Below are positions 1 through 6,136 of a stretch of 9,089 nt of DNA, in pieces (the stretch's first letter is position 1; each line of letters opens with the position of its first letter). The notes beneath the pieces were generated by a model. That model made no database searches. It saw nothing but the letters and a program-made list of their open reading frames with translations, and was not told the origin of the DNA. This DNA comes from Candidatus Altarchaeum sp. (GTDB lineage Archaea; Altiarchaeota; Altiarchaeia; Altiarchaeales; Altiarchaeaceae), in NCBI GenBank assembly GCA_018260755.1, contig JAGTWP010000052.1:1-9089 (forward strand), in the 5' to 3' direction. The translations under genes were made by a program, and so were the position numbers.

Positions 1-1
1 T

Positions 2-340
2 TTGGTGAACACCTCATGGACACTGGTTTCAAATTCTTCGTGCTTGCCAAACAACACAATTGAATGGAATTACGCGAGAACGCAATACGACAGCAACACC
101 TGCAATGAAACCGCAAATGTAACTTATAACATGACGAATTACACAACCTGTGATTACTGCACTCCAAATTTGGTGAATACATCCTGGAGCGGCTGGCACA
201 ATATAATTGCGTGTAGATCTAACAACACAGTATTACAAGAGAGAAATATAACTCAATACGACGCTAATTCCTGCGCAGCAAACCAAACATTCTTTGAGCA
301 TCGGGAAGTTTCATGCGTTTACTGCACACATAATTATACA
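2..340 (+). repeat. Cys-rich 56-codon tandem repeat in surface protein
   Basis: Two modules are visible, the second starting at residue 57. VNTSW at residues 2-6 recurs at 58-62, a 56-residue period. Cysteines fall at 14, 34, 50, 53 and at 71, 91, 105, 108, with the first spacing identical (20) and each module ending in C-x-Y-C. The first module is entered part-way, so more copies probably lie upstream. Regular cysteines suggest disulfide-stabilised extracellular repeats. Confidence 0.75.
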
Positions 341-2347
341 TATTACAAGGATGGCGATGGTGATAATTATGGAAACTTAACAGATAATCTCACAACTTGT
401 AATACAACCATTCCATCGGGTTATGTTACAAATAATACTGATTGTAACGACACCAACTTAGATGTAAATCCCGGAGCGCCGGAAATCTGCAACAACATTG
501 ACGACAACTGCAACAGTCAGATAGATGAAGGTAATTTTTGCTTATCTTATATAAACTTAATCAAAACAGCAAATGCAACGCAAATTAATGCGGGCGAAAG
601 TATAACCTATTATTACAATCTCACAAATACAGGAAATCTAAATTTAACAAACATAATTGTCAGCGATGATAAATGTTCTCCTGTTATTTGTCCAAAGAAT
701 ACATTGGCAGTTAATGAGTCAGTGATTTGTAACTGTTCAGACATATTAATTCAGACAACAATAAATATTGCAAATGTCAATGCCGTACTCCCAAATGGGA
801 ATATCATAAATGCAAATGATACGGAATATGTTGCTGTTAGCAATGTCACATGGTCAAATATAAGCAGCGATTCAAACATTACAAATTCAAATGTGACTTA
901 TTCAAATGTTACTAATTCAACCGCAGAAAATAGCAATGTTTCAGGCAGCAATATTTCGGACTCAGCCATACGCAACTCAAAGGTAAGCAACTCAACAGTT
1001 AATAATTCTACAATAATTAACTCAGTAATTCCTAACGGGGCAATAATAATCAATTCGGAGATAAATAACAACATAGTAGGTAATGGAACGATAATCTTTA
1101 CATTTCCATATCTTTGCTGTAATGGGTCCGATTCCGGTTGTGGTATAAACAACATAACCATAAATAATAGCAAAATTTATATAAATGGCAACATATCATC
1201 AAATATATCTCTAAATATTAGTAATCTGGAAAATATTTGCTTTTTAACATGTGGAACTTCCTGTCCAACAAAATTTGCAAAAATATCCATAAAGAAAACA
1301 TCAAGTTCAAATAACGTTGTTGCAGGAACATCTGTAATTTATTACTACAATATTACAAATACAGGATATATTTCTTTATTCAATATAAACATGAGTGATA
1401 ATAAATGCAGCAATGTTAGTTGTCCGAACACAACATTAGCATCAGGTCAAAATATGACCTGCAACTGCACGGCTTTAATATATCAGACAACAACAAATAT
1501 TGCCAATATTACTGCATCAACATCTTTTAATACGACAGTTTCTGCAAATGCATCTCTTACAACTAATGTTATTGTTCAGGATACATCATCTGGTTCGCCA
1601 TCTCCATTATCTACACCGCAAACTCAAACCACAAACATCATACAAAATATATCTCAGGAAAATATTTCAGGAGGAAAAGGAAAAGGCAGACAAAATCTCT
1701 CTGAAGGTCTCCATGAGAATGTTACAAATATTACAAAAGAGAAAGAAGAGTGTGTAAATTGCGGAAAATACTATCCATCATGGCTTAAAGATGGCTTAAT
1801 AGAAACAAATAAAAAAGAAGAGGGAGAAAAAGGGGAAAATGCAACATCTCCAAACGGCAAATCAGAAAATATTTCTTTATCTCTTCAAAAAGGAGAAAAT
1901 GCGACGAATATTTCATCTAAACCTTCTACACTTTATCAGGATAAAACAAAACATGGACGGTCGGATAAAGGCGCGCTATGGTGGTTATGGATTATTCCCC
2001 TGATATTGTTGATTTTATCGCTGTATCTGTTACTAAGAAAGAGGAATGTCTTACTTGACTCTTATGTTTTGAAGGAGACAAATTTGAATGCTGCAATTAA
2101 ATTTTTGAGAAAGAAAGGATACTCAAAAATATACCTGAATGAAAATTTGCTCATATCACAATATGGTATTAAAGAACATATTATAAAACAAGACTTGAGA
2201 AAATACATCATTGATGATAAACATACCTACGATGACACATATATTATCTCAAAGGCAAAAAGAGAAAAAATAACTGTTGCCACTATTGTTGCCAGAAGAC
2301 ATATTTTTGAAGAAAAAGGAATAAGTGTTGAAATTATAGCTCATTAG
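2..2347 (+). CDS. Large membrane-anchored surface glycoprotein, 5' partial
   Basis: The frame is open to the window edge and begins inside a repeat, so the true start and signal peptide lie upstream. Residue numbers count from position 2. In order: Cys-rich 56-residue repeats (1-113); a MopE-type putative metal-binding motif rich in Asp (114-177, ending in DNCNSQIDEG); a DUF11-like beta domain (about 185-278); a pentapeptide-repeat segment (280-350); a second DUF11-like domain (about 427-525); a charged low-complexity linker with a CVNC (584-587); one transmembrane helix (about 659-678) followed by RKR; and a 103-residue C-terminal tail. There are dozens of N-x-S/T sequons. By the positive-inside rule the N-terminal part is outside and the tail cytoplasmic. 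The substrate or partner is unknown. An adhesin or cell-envelope role is an inference from architecture. The tail ends in an alpha/beta pattern that faintly resembles a PIN fold. Confidence 0.85.
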   Translation: MVNTSWTLVSNSSCLPNNTIEWNYARTQYDSNTCNETANVTYNMTNYTTCDYCTPNLVNTSWSGWHNIIACRSNNTVLQERNITQYDANSCAANQTFFEHREVSCVYCTHNYTYYKDGDGDNYGNLTDNLTTCNTTIPSGYVTNNTDCNDTNLDVNPGAPEICNNIDDNCNSQIDEGNFCLSYINLIKTANATQINAGESITYYYNLTNTGNLNLTNIIVSDDKCSPVICPKNTLAVNESVICNCSDILIQTTINIANVNAVLPNGNIINANDTEYVAVSNVTWSNISSDSNITNSNVTYSNVTNSTAENSNVSGSNISDSAIRNSKVSNSTVNNSTIINSVIPNGAIIINSEINNNIVGNGTIIFTFPYLCCNGSDSGCGINNITINNSKIYINGNISSNISLNISNLENICFLTCGTSCPTKFAKISIKKTSSSNNVVAGTSVIYYYNITNTGYISLFNINMSDNKCSNVSCPNTTLASGQNMTCNCTALIYQTTTNIANITASTSFNTTVSANASLTTNVIVQDTSSGSPSPLSTPQTQTTNIIQNISQENISGGKGKGRQNLSEGLHENVTNITKEKEECVNCGKYYPSWLKDGLIETNKKEEGEKGENATSPNGKSENISLSLQKGENATNISSKPSTLYQDKTKHGRSDKGALWWLWIIPLILLILSLYLLLRKRNVLLDSYVLKETNLNAAIKFLRKKGYSKIYLNENLLISQYGIKEHIIKQDLRKYIIDDKHTYDDTYIISKAKREKITVATIVARRHIFEEKGISVEIIAH
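839..1051 (+). repeat. Pentapeptide-repeat segment in surface protein
   Basis: Residues 280-350 read as fourteen five-residue units of the form S-[N/T/A/K/V]-[V/I/A]-x-[N/G/D/Y/W], for example SNVTY, SNVTN, SNVSG, SNISD, SAIRN, SKVSN. One extra residue (D290) breaks the register once. A small residue before and a branched aliphatic at the centre of each unit match pentapeptide-repeat right-handed beta-helix logic, here with Ser/Asn replacing the usual Ala/Asp-Leu. Confidence 0.6.
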
Positions 2348-2357
2348 CACGATGAAA

Positions 2358-2371
2358 TTTTTGTTTCTTTT
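2358..2371 (+). terminator. T-rich terminator after surface protein gene
   Basis: A run of T interrupted by G and C lies 11 bases after the TAG stop. Archaeal transcription commonly ends at such T-tracts without a hairpin. No other signal supports it. Confidence 0.35.
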
Positions 2372-2372
2372 A

Positions 2373-2400
2373 ACTGTAATTTACCTGTAATTTTTTACAA
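2373..2400. repeat. Imperfect direct repeat, copy 1 (partner 2861-2886)
   Basis: TGTAATTTACCTGTAATTTT here resembles TGTAATTTTACTTGTAATTT at 2862-2881; both continue into TTTTTA. They differ by one base of length and one substitution in the core. The second copy sits at the 3' limit of the ISAzo13-type transposase relic, so both may be transposon-end sequences left by separate or nested insertions. That interpretation is an inference. Confidence 0.5.
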
Positions 2401-2470
2401 ATGATTTTTGTACTTGTTTAGCTAATTGGATTTTACTGAAAACCATACTGAAACCTATGGGGTTTTAATC

Positions 2471-2524
2471 TTTAAAAATCTGTAAGATTTTTAAATACCG
2501 AAAATCTACAAGATTTTCAATCTT
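2471..2524 (-). repeat. Two-hairpin repeat, copy A
   Basis: Two adjacent perfect hairpins. The first, 2471-2495, has 11-bp arms (TTTAAAAATCT) and a 3-base loop. The second, 2500-2518, has 8-bp arms (GAAAATCT) and a 3-base loop. Read on the minus strand, 2524-2496 begins AAGATTGAAAATCT and ends ATTTTCGGTA. This matches the modules at 8961-8992 and 9046-9073, which begin AAGATTGAAAATYT and end ATTTTCAGTA. Confidence 0.7.
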
Positions 2525-2576
2525 TTAACGCTCATATACCTATTATCATTAGACATGTTGCTAATTAATTTTCAAC

Positions 2577-2663
2577 ATATTGTTATGATATATTCACAAC
2601 AAATATAAATTTTTTCAATCTTAAAAAATAAATTTTTTAGATGGTTTATATATTGTTATGATA
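2577..2663. repeat. 14-bp exact direct repeat pair
   Basis: ATATTGTTATGATA occurs at 2577-2590 and again at 2650-2663, 73 bases apart. Its function is unknown. It could be a remnant of mobile DNA or a binding site, or chance in AT-rich sequence. Confidence 0.4.
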
Positions 2664-2860
2664 CGAAATACCGCATAAACGTTATTTAACAACAACTCTA
2701 TTGAACTTTTGTGTTTTGCATTTTATAGTGTATTTGAACTTGGATTTATATTTGAATTTGTGCTTGAATTTTAAAATTTGCAAAACTTCAACAATGTGTT
2801 TATCTCTATCAGTGAAAATCAACATAAGAGCGTCTTTTAAACCCAACTTCACCTCGTTAA

Positions 2861-2886
2861 ATGTAATTTTACTTGTAATTTTTTAA
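2861..2886. repeat. Imperfect direct repeat, copy 2
   Basis: Partner of 2373-2400 in the same orientation. It overlaps the last codons of the degraded transposase reading frame on the minus strand, as expected if it marks the element's 3' end. Confidence 0.5.
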
Positions 2887-3309
2887 GGCCCCTCTGTGCT
2901 TTGTAGTTTCTAATTTTTTATCCGATACTTTAATCCCCTTCTGATATTTGTTGCTATCAAGTTCGCATCGAACTTTGAGTCCTTTTCCAGTTGTCGTAGC
3001 AGCGATTAATTTCACAATAACTTCGTGGCTCACAAGTGGTTTCCCTCGCCAGTTCTGAGTAATGAATGAGAATAAAGGGAGGTTCAATCTTATTCCACTT
3101 ACTTGTTCCGGGGGGAAAATGACAAACCGAAATTGAAATGCCTGTTTCGTTCGCCAATTTTTGTAATTCCTATTTCCAAAGCTTTATACGATACCTATTA
3201 CTTCCACCACCGTCAGCTGTGATAAGCAACTGTTTCGCTTTGGAATACCTCTGTTTGCCCATTGAGTGCCACCATCGGTGGATGCTCTCCACCGCAAACT
3301 CAGCAGGGT
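2869..3309 (-). pseudogene. Degraded ISAzo13-family transposase, C-terminal part
   Basis: Minus-strand translation in pieces recovers the C-terminal half of a DDE transposase of the ISAzo13 (Rhodopirellula-type) family. From 3307 downward it reads [14 protein letters not shown], then LLITADGGGSNRYR, an in-frame TAG at 3172-3170 exactly where the family has Trp (LWK-stop-ELQ), then SVCHFPPGTSKWNKIE. A net frameshift at about 3077-3084 follows, then LFSFITQNWRGKPLVSHE and ATTTGKGLKVRCELD to GIKVSD. The N-terminal half, with the first catalytic Asp, is missing. The relic starts directly against the hisI stop codon. The element cannot be active by itself. The family assignment rests on remembered motifs (ADGGGSN, HFPPGTSKWNKIEHRLFSFI) and is strong. 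Confidence 0.9.
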
Positions 3310-3674
3310 TATGTTTTATATTCTATCTTTCTGAAAAAACAGCTCCTGTTTCCCGTATGACATGCCGCCCCAACCTGTTCAATTTTATAAAGTATTGCAT
3401 CCCCATCGCAGTCAATATAAATTTCTTTAACAAACTGAAAATGCCCGCTCGTTTCACCTTTTAGCCATAACTCCTTTCTGCTCGTTGAAAAGTAATGAAC
3501 CTTTCCCGTTTCAAAGGTCTTTCTTACAGCTTCATCATTCGCATAAGCAACCATTAAAATTTCGTTTGTTTTATAATCCTGTGCTATTAATGTGTATAAA
3601 TCAAAATTGTCAATTTTCCTCTTTTTCAGCAATTTTAAAATTTCTAATACATTTGATATTTTTATGGTTTCCAT
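3309..3674 (-). CDS. hisI: Phosphoribosyl-AMP cyclohydrolase
   Basis: This enzyme opens the adenine ring of phosphoribosyl-AMP, an early step of histidine synthesis, in the cytoplasm. The 121-residue length from the ATG at 3674 is normal for the single-domain archaeal and bacterial form. From that start the family signatures are AQDYKT (31-36), [20 protein letters not shown] (58-77), the metal-binding DCDGD (88-92), and the zinc-type CHTGNRSC (106-113). A TTG three codons upstream (3683) is a possible but less likely start. No other his genes are in the window, so it is not in a visible his operon. It lies 39 bases downstream of the truncated dph2 on the same strand and may be read from that gene's promoter. 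Its stop codon abuts a transposase relic, yet all key residues are kept, so it appears functional. Confidence 0.95.
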   Translation of the reverse strand: METIKISNVLEILKLLKKRKIDNFDLYTLIAQDYKTNEILMVAYANDEAVRKTFETGKVHYFSTSRKELWLKGETSGHFQFVKEIYIDCDGDAILYKIEQVGAACHTGNRSCFFRKIEYKT

Positions 3675-3713
3675 TTTGCTCAAATTTTATAAATTTTTAA
3701 ATTTACTATTTTA

Positions 3714-3983
3714 TTATTTAAATTTATTGTGTCCGAAATGAACAAGCAATTCAATATTTAAATTTTTCACATCACTTAATTTTATATCACATGCCCCATA
3801 AGTCGGGTCAATAAATATAATTGTCTTTGCTTGTGTTTTGGTCTCTATTTCACCCGCGATCTGGACGGCAGACCTTTTAAGCCCTTCGGGAAACTGCAAT
3901 CCTACAAGTTTAAAATTTCCCTTATTTATTTTTTCTATAATATTTTCAATTTCAAAATCATAGCGATTATTGTTATCCTCCAT
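3714..3983 (-). pseudogene. dph2: Truncated Dph2 (diphthamide synthase subunit), N-terminal 89 aa
   Basis: Archaeal Dph2 is a [4Fe-4S] radical-SAM-type enzyme that moves a 3-amino-3-carboxypropyl group onto a histidine of elongation factor 2, the first step of diphthamide synthesis. The fragment shows VGLQFPEGL (27-35), DPTYGACD (59-66, with Cys65 the first cluster ligand) and LVHFGHN (80-86), all typical of the first domain. It then stops after NKFK. Full-length archaeal proteins run to roughly 320-340 residues and carry two more cluster cysteines. The 39 bases after the stop are AT-rich with no Dph2-like frame, and then hisI begins. It is therefore a deletion remnant, or a rearranged or split gene whose remainder is elsewhere. 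As it stands it cannot bind a full cluster. Confidence 0.85.
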
Positions 3984-4001
3984 TTTGTAATAAATTACAA
4001 A
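3984..4001. promoter_or_regulatory. 18-bp palindrome in divergent dph2/nmd3 promoter
   Basis: TTTGTAATAAATTACAAA is a perfect inverted repeat (8-bp arms, 2-base centre). It begins at the base next to the dph2 start codon and ends 26 bases before the nmd3 start. It fills the -27 to -44 interval of nmd3, where archaeal TATA/BRE elements sit, so a bound regulator could affect both directions. An operator role is an inference; AT-rich palindromes can arise by chance. Confidence 0.4.
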
Positions 4002-4027
4002 TTCTTAATTAAATTTAAAAGTAAAAG

Positions 4028-4792
4028 ATGTTTTGCCCGATTTGTGGAAAGGAAAGCAAAGGAATATGTAAAGAGTGTTATCTCAAAAAGAATCCTATAA
4101 GCATAGGAAATTTTCAACTTATTGTTTGCAAGAAATGCGGAAAAATTTTTCCCGAAATTGGCGAGAACGAGGAAAATTTAAAGAAAATAGTCCGTAAAAA
4201 TATATTTTCCGGTGAAATGGTTAAAATAAATGATTTTAAAATAAGTTATTCAAAAGACGAAAAATTTGAAAAATTTATGAATATAAAAGTAGTCCTTTTC
4301 TGTGAATATCAGGATGAAAAATTTGAAAATGAGCAAAACATAAAAGTTAGAGTTATAAATACGCCCTGCAAATCATGTTCAAGAAAGTCCGGACATTATT
4401 GCGAAGTTGTCTTACAGTTAAGAGGAGACAGGGAAAAAATCAAAGAAACATACGGAAAAATAGATCAAATTTTTGTCTCCGATGTTGATGAGTTAAAAGA
4501 AGGGCTTGATGTTTATCTGATTTCAAGAGATTACGGGACATCTTCAATAAAACAATTTGCCGATGAAGGTGCAGTTATAAAACGTACAAGTAAACTTTGG
4601 GGTATGAAAGACGGACAAAGAATTTACAGAGGTTATATTCTCGTGAAGTTTAGCGATATAAAAGTCAATGATAAGGTAAAATACAAGGATAAAATTTATA
4701 AGGTCTTAAAGACAGGTAAATTTTTAATGGGTGAAAACGAGACAGGAAAGAAAAAACAGTTTAGAATGAAGAATTGTGAGAAAATAGAGTAA
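4028..4792 (+). CDS. nmd3: Archaeal NMD3 family ribosomal protein/export-adaptor homologue
   Basis: NMD3 binds the large ribosomal subunit. In eukaryotes it is the 60S export adaptor; in archaea a role in subunit maturation is presumed. The 254-residue protein has the N-terminal zinc-binding cysteines (C3-x2-C6, C14-x2-C17, then C34-x2-C37) and the family's CKSCSRKSGHYCEVVLQLRG block (114-133; the family pattern is C-x2-CSR-x-GG-Y-x-E-x-x-x-QLR). Further on it has LISRDYGTSS (164-173) and a C-terminal beta-rich segment with ILVKFSDIKVND (204-215) and KTGKFLMGENETGKK (228-242). The ATG at 4028 gives the first zinc pair at once, so the start is secure. It is divergent from the dph2 remnant and convergent with the DHH gene, so it is probably transcribed alone. 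Confidence 0.92.
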   Translation: MFCPICGKESKGICKECYLKKNPISIGNFQLIVCKKCGKIFPEIGENEENLKKIVRKNIFSGEMVKINDFKISYSKDEKFEKFMNIKVVLFCEYQDEKFENEQNIKVRVINTPCKSCSRKSGHYCEVVLQLRGDREKIKETYGKIDQIFVSDVDELKEGLDVYLISRDYGTSSIKQFADEGAVIKRTSKLWGMKDGQRIYRGYILVKFSDIKVNDKVKYKDKIYKVLKTGKFLMGENETGKKKQFRMKNCEKIE

Positions 4793-4814
4793 TATTAAGA
4801 TTGATGCTGATGTG

Positions 4815-4830
4815 TGCTAATTTGTTAGCA
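4815..4830. terminator. Small hairpin at convergent gene ends
   Basis: TGCTAATTTGTTAGCA forms a 6-bp stem with a 4-base loop. It overlaps the last four codons of the minus-strand DHH gene and lies 22 bases past the nmd3 stop. It might help end transcription of nmd3, but no T-tract follows directly, so this is weak. Confidence 0.25.
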
Positions 4831-5698
4831 AGGATGAAATTTTCTTTAATACATCCTTACCTGAAACATTTCCTTCCAATGTCGCTCCGCTTGCACATTT
4901 ATGCCCGCCGCCACCAAAGTCCTTTGCGATGGCGTATACATCAGCCGCTTTTGATCTGAATTCTATTTTTGTACTTGGGATAATCCCGTTTTGATGCATT
5001 ACCGCAATGAGAATGTCGCATTCAATATTGTCTGAAATTTTACTTATGGGAAGCGATTCATCCGTCTCAATTATTCCGACATTCAGGCCTTTTATTTTTT
5101 CAAATACAAGATTATCCTTTGCAAAATTTATTGCTTTTTCTGTCAAAATTTTGCGATCTTCAATGAGTTTATCATAAAAAGGATTATAAATTTCATTCTC
5201 ATCAAGGGCAAGTTTTCTCGCAAATTCAAGCATTTTATAATACGCCCGGGTTGCCCTGAAACTTTCAGTAATATTCAGGATTCTTTCGCTTTCTAATGCT
5301 TTAACCTCATTTATGTCTATTTCGTCTGCATAAGTTACTAAATTTGAACTTATACCAAAATGACCTGCAGCAACATTAGTCGCACTTTTTGCATTGGAAC
5401 TCACAACTGCCTGAACATTATCAAAATTTTTTACATGAGCAAGATTCTCATTCCATTCATGATGGTCAATCCAGAAGGTATTTTTAAATACAGACGACGC
5501 AGCAATTGTTTTCTTAGTTCCGGAAATGTCAAATATATATAAATCATTTTGTATGCCGTCTGTATAAATTGTATTACCTATTGTTTTCATGAGCTTTGCC
5601 GGCGAGGTAAAATAAACCCTTTCAACTGGCTTTATTTTTAAAAGCATAACTACTGCCAATATACCATCTGCATCCGTATGTGAGATTGCTATGTTCAT
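4817..5698 (-). CDS. DHH-family phosphoesterase (NrnA/NrnB-like)
   Basis: DHH/DHHA1 phosphoesterases use two metal ions to cleave phosphodiesters in short oligonucleotides, cyclic dinucleotides or single-stranded DNA. The 293-residue protein carries motif I HTDADG (7-12), motif II Asp57 in YIFDISG, motif III DHH (78-80), a likely motif IV in YADEID (123-128), and the C-terminal DHHA1 signature GGGGHKCASGA (262-272). All catalytic acids expected for the family are present, so it should be active. Its size fits NrnA/NrnB-like oligoribonucleases and c-di-AMP or pAp phosphatases rather than the longer RecJ or GINS-associated nucleases; the true substrate cannot be read from sequence. There is no CBS or membrane domain. 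Its promoter lies in the 35 bases between its start and an IS66-type terminal repeat. Confidence 0.9.
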   Translation of the reverse strand: MNIAISHTDADGILAVVMLLKIKPVERVYFTSPAKLMKTIGNTIYTDGIQNDLYIFDISGTKKTIAASSVFKNTFWIDHHEWNENLAHVKNFDNVQAVVSSNAKSATNVAAGHFGISSNLVTYADEIDINEVKALESERILNITESFRATRAYYKMLEFARKLALDENEIYNPFYDKLIEDRKILTEKAINFAKDNLVFEKIKGLNVGIIETDESLPISKISDNIECDILIAVMHQNGIIPSTKIEFRSKAADVYAIAKDFGGGGHKCASGATLEGNVSGKDVLKKISSLLTN

Positions 5699-5718
5699 TA
5701 TTTATAAAATTTAAAATA

Positions 5719-5732
5719 TTGTTATAAAAATT
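5719..5732 (-). promoter_or_regulatory. TATA-like element for DHH gene
   Basis: On the minus strand the sequence reads AATTTTTATAAC, centred about 28 bases before the DHH start codon. This fits an archaeal TATA box with a leaderless transcript. The terminal repeat of the IS66-type element starts at the next base (5733), so the position where a BRE would sit is at or inside the element. Confidence 0.4.
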
Positions 5733-6093
5733 GTAACTATTCAGCCACCCCCTTCAATAAGTAAAATATTTTTAGTAGCATTAGAGGGACGAAGCGTTAG
5801 TGAAAGATGATCCATTACATTCTTTCCTTGCTTTTTAATTGTGGAAATAAAGCTATTAATTCTGCAGAAAATGCAATGTGTTCTTGGAGATTGACATTTT
5901 AATTATATTTTCATAATTTGCAATAGCTTGTTCTAACAATACCATAAATTCCTTGTGTTGAGGTAATAATGGCTGCAAATCTGCCTGCAATATTGAAATT
6001 ATTTCAGATATTTTTGTATCCATCTGCTAAAATATATTTATTTAATTACGAGCATAATATATTCACATAAATTTAATATCTCTGAATAGTTAC
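5733..6093 (-). mobile_element. Internally deleted IS66-like element (361 bp)
   Basis: GTAACTATTCAG at 5733-5744 and its exact reverse complement CTGAATAGTTAC at 6082-6093 are perfect 12-bp terminal inverted repeats. They begin with GTAA as IS66-family ends do. Between them only the two ends of a single transposase gene remain, on the minus strand, so at least 1 kb has been lost internally. Having one gene resembles the single-ORF ISBst12-like branch of IS66. The flanking octamers TAAAAATT and GAAAGAAT do not match, so no 8-bp target duplication is visible; the insertion may be old. The copy is non-autonomous but keeps both ends, so it could have been moved in trans like a MITE. Confidence 0.75.
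5741..6023 (-). pseudogene. IS66-type transposase remnant: N-terminus joined to C-terminus
   Basis: An ATG at 6023 opens a 55-codon frame starting MDTKISEIISILQADLQPLL, typical of an IS66 transposase coiled-coil N-terminus; it stops at 5856. In another frame, 5887-5741, the family's C-terminal signature appears as CRINSFISTIKKQGKNVMDH (compare R-x-x-ISTxxKQGxNVxxxL), followed by LSLTLRPSNATKN and a TGA that lies inside the terminal repeat. The whole DDE core is missing. The two parts are out of frame with each other, so no fused product of use is expected. Confidence 0.7.
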
Positions 6094-6110
6094 GAAAGAA
6101 TTATATATTT
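6093..6110 (+). promoter_or_regulatory. Distal BRE/TATA promoter upstream of trkA-like gene
   Basis: CGAAAGAATTATATATTT combines a BRE-like CGAAAG with a TATA box, the best archaeal promoter match in the window. It starts at the last base of the IS66-type terminal repeat. Transcription would begin near 6125-6130 and give a leader of about 150 bases before the ATG at 6281. Confidence 0.5.
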
Positions 6111-6136
6111 GTATTTGAAGGATAATTTATAACAAC

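Larger units (their letters stand above)
2348..2868. other. Gene-poor spacer with repeats
   Basis: I see no convincing gene in these roughly 520 bases. The stretch holds the T-rich terminator, a two-hairpin repeat (2471-2524), one copy of a 25-base direct repeat whose partner abuts the transposase relic, a 14-base exact direct repeat, and low-complexity TTGAATTT-rich sequence around 2735-2780. The TATA-like TTTATATA near 2645-2652 has no clear gene behind it. The stretch looks like decayed mobile DNA, consistent with the transposase relic next to it. Confidence 0.6.

Noticed and set aside
898-1173. Minus-strand open frame across the surface protein gene
   Set aside because: It is the antisense of the pentapeptide-repeat codons; the Leu/Glu pattern simply mirrors the Ser/Asn/Val repeats.
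2682-2852. Minus-strand frame of 56 codons with a GTG start and a GAGG-like sequence before it
   Set aside because: The second half is a low-complexity Lys/Phe run (KFKHKFKYKSKFKY) arising from TTGAATTT-type repeats, and no family is recognisable. It is kept as a doubtful possibility only.
2701-2886. Plus-strand open frame starting with TTG
   Set aside because: Low-complexity Leu/Asn/Phe composition, an alternative start, and overlap with the transposon-end repeat.
3138-3464. Plus-strand open frame over the hisI end and transposase relic
   Set aside because: It crosses two unrelated minus-strand coding regions whose protein signatures are clear.
3675-3713. Frameshifted continuation of dph2
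   Set aside because: The bases between the dph2 stop and hisI are AT-rich filler, and no frame continues the Dph2 sequence.
5725-6101. 8-bp target duplication around the IS66-like element
   Set aside because: The flanks TAAAAATT and GAAAGAAT agree at only five of eight positions, no better than expected in AT-rich DNA.
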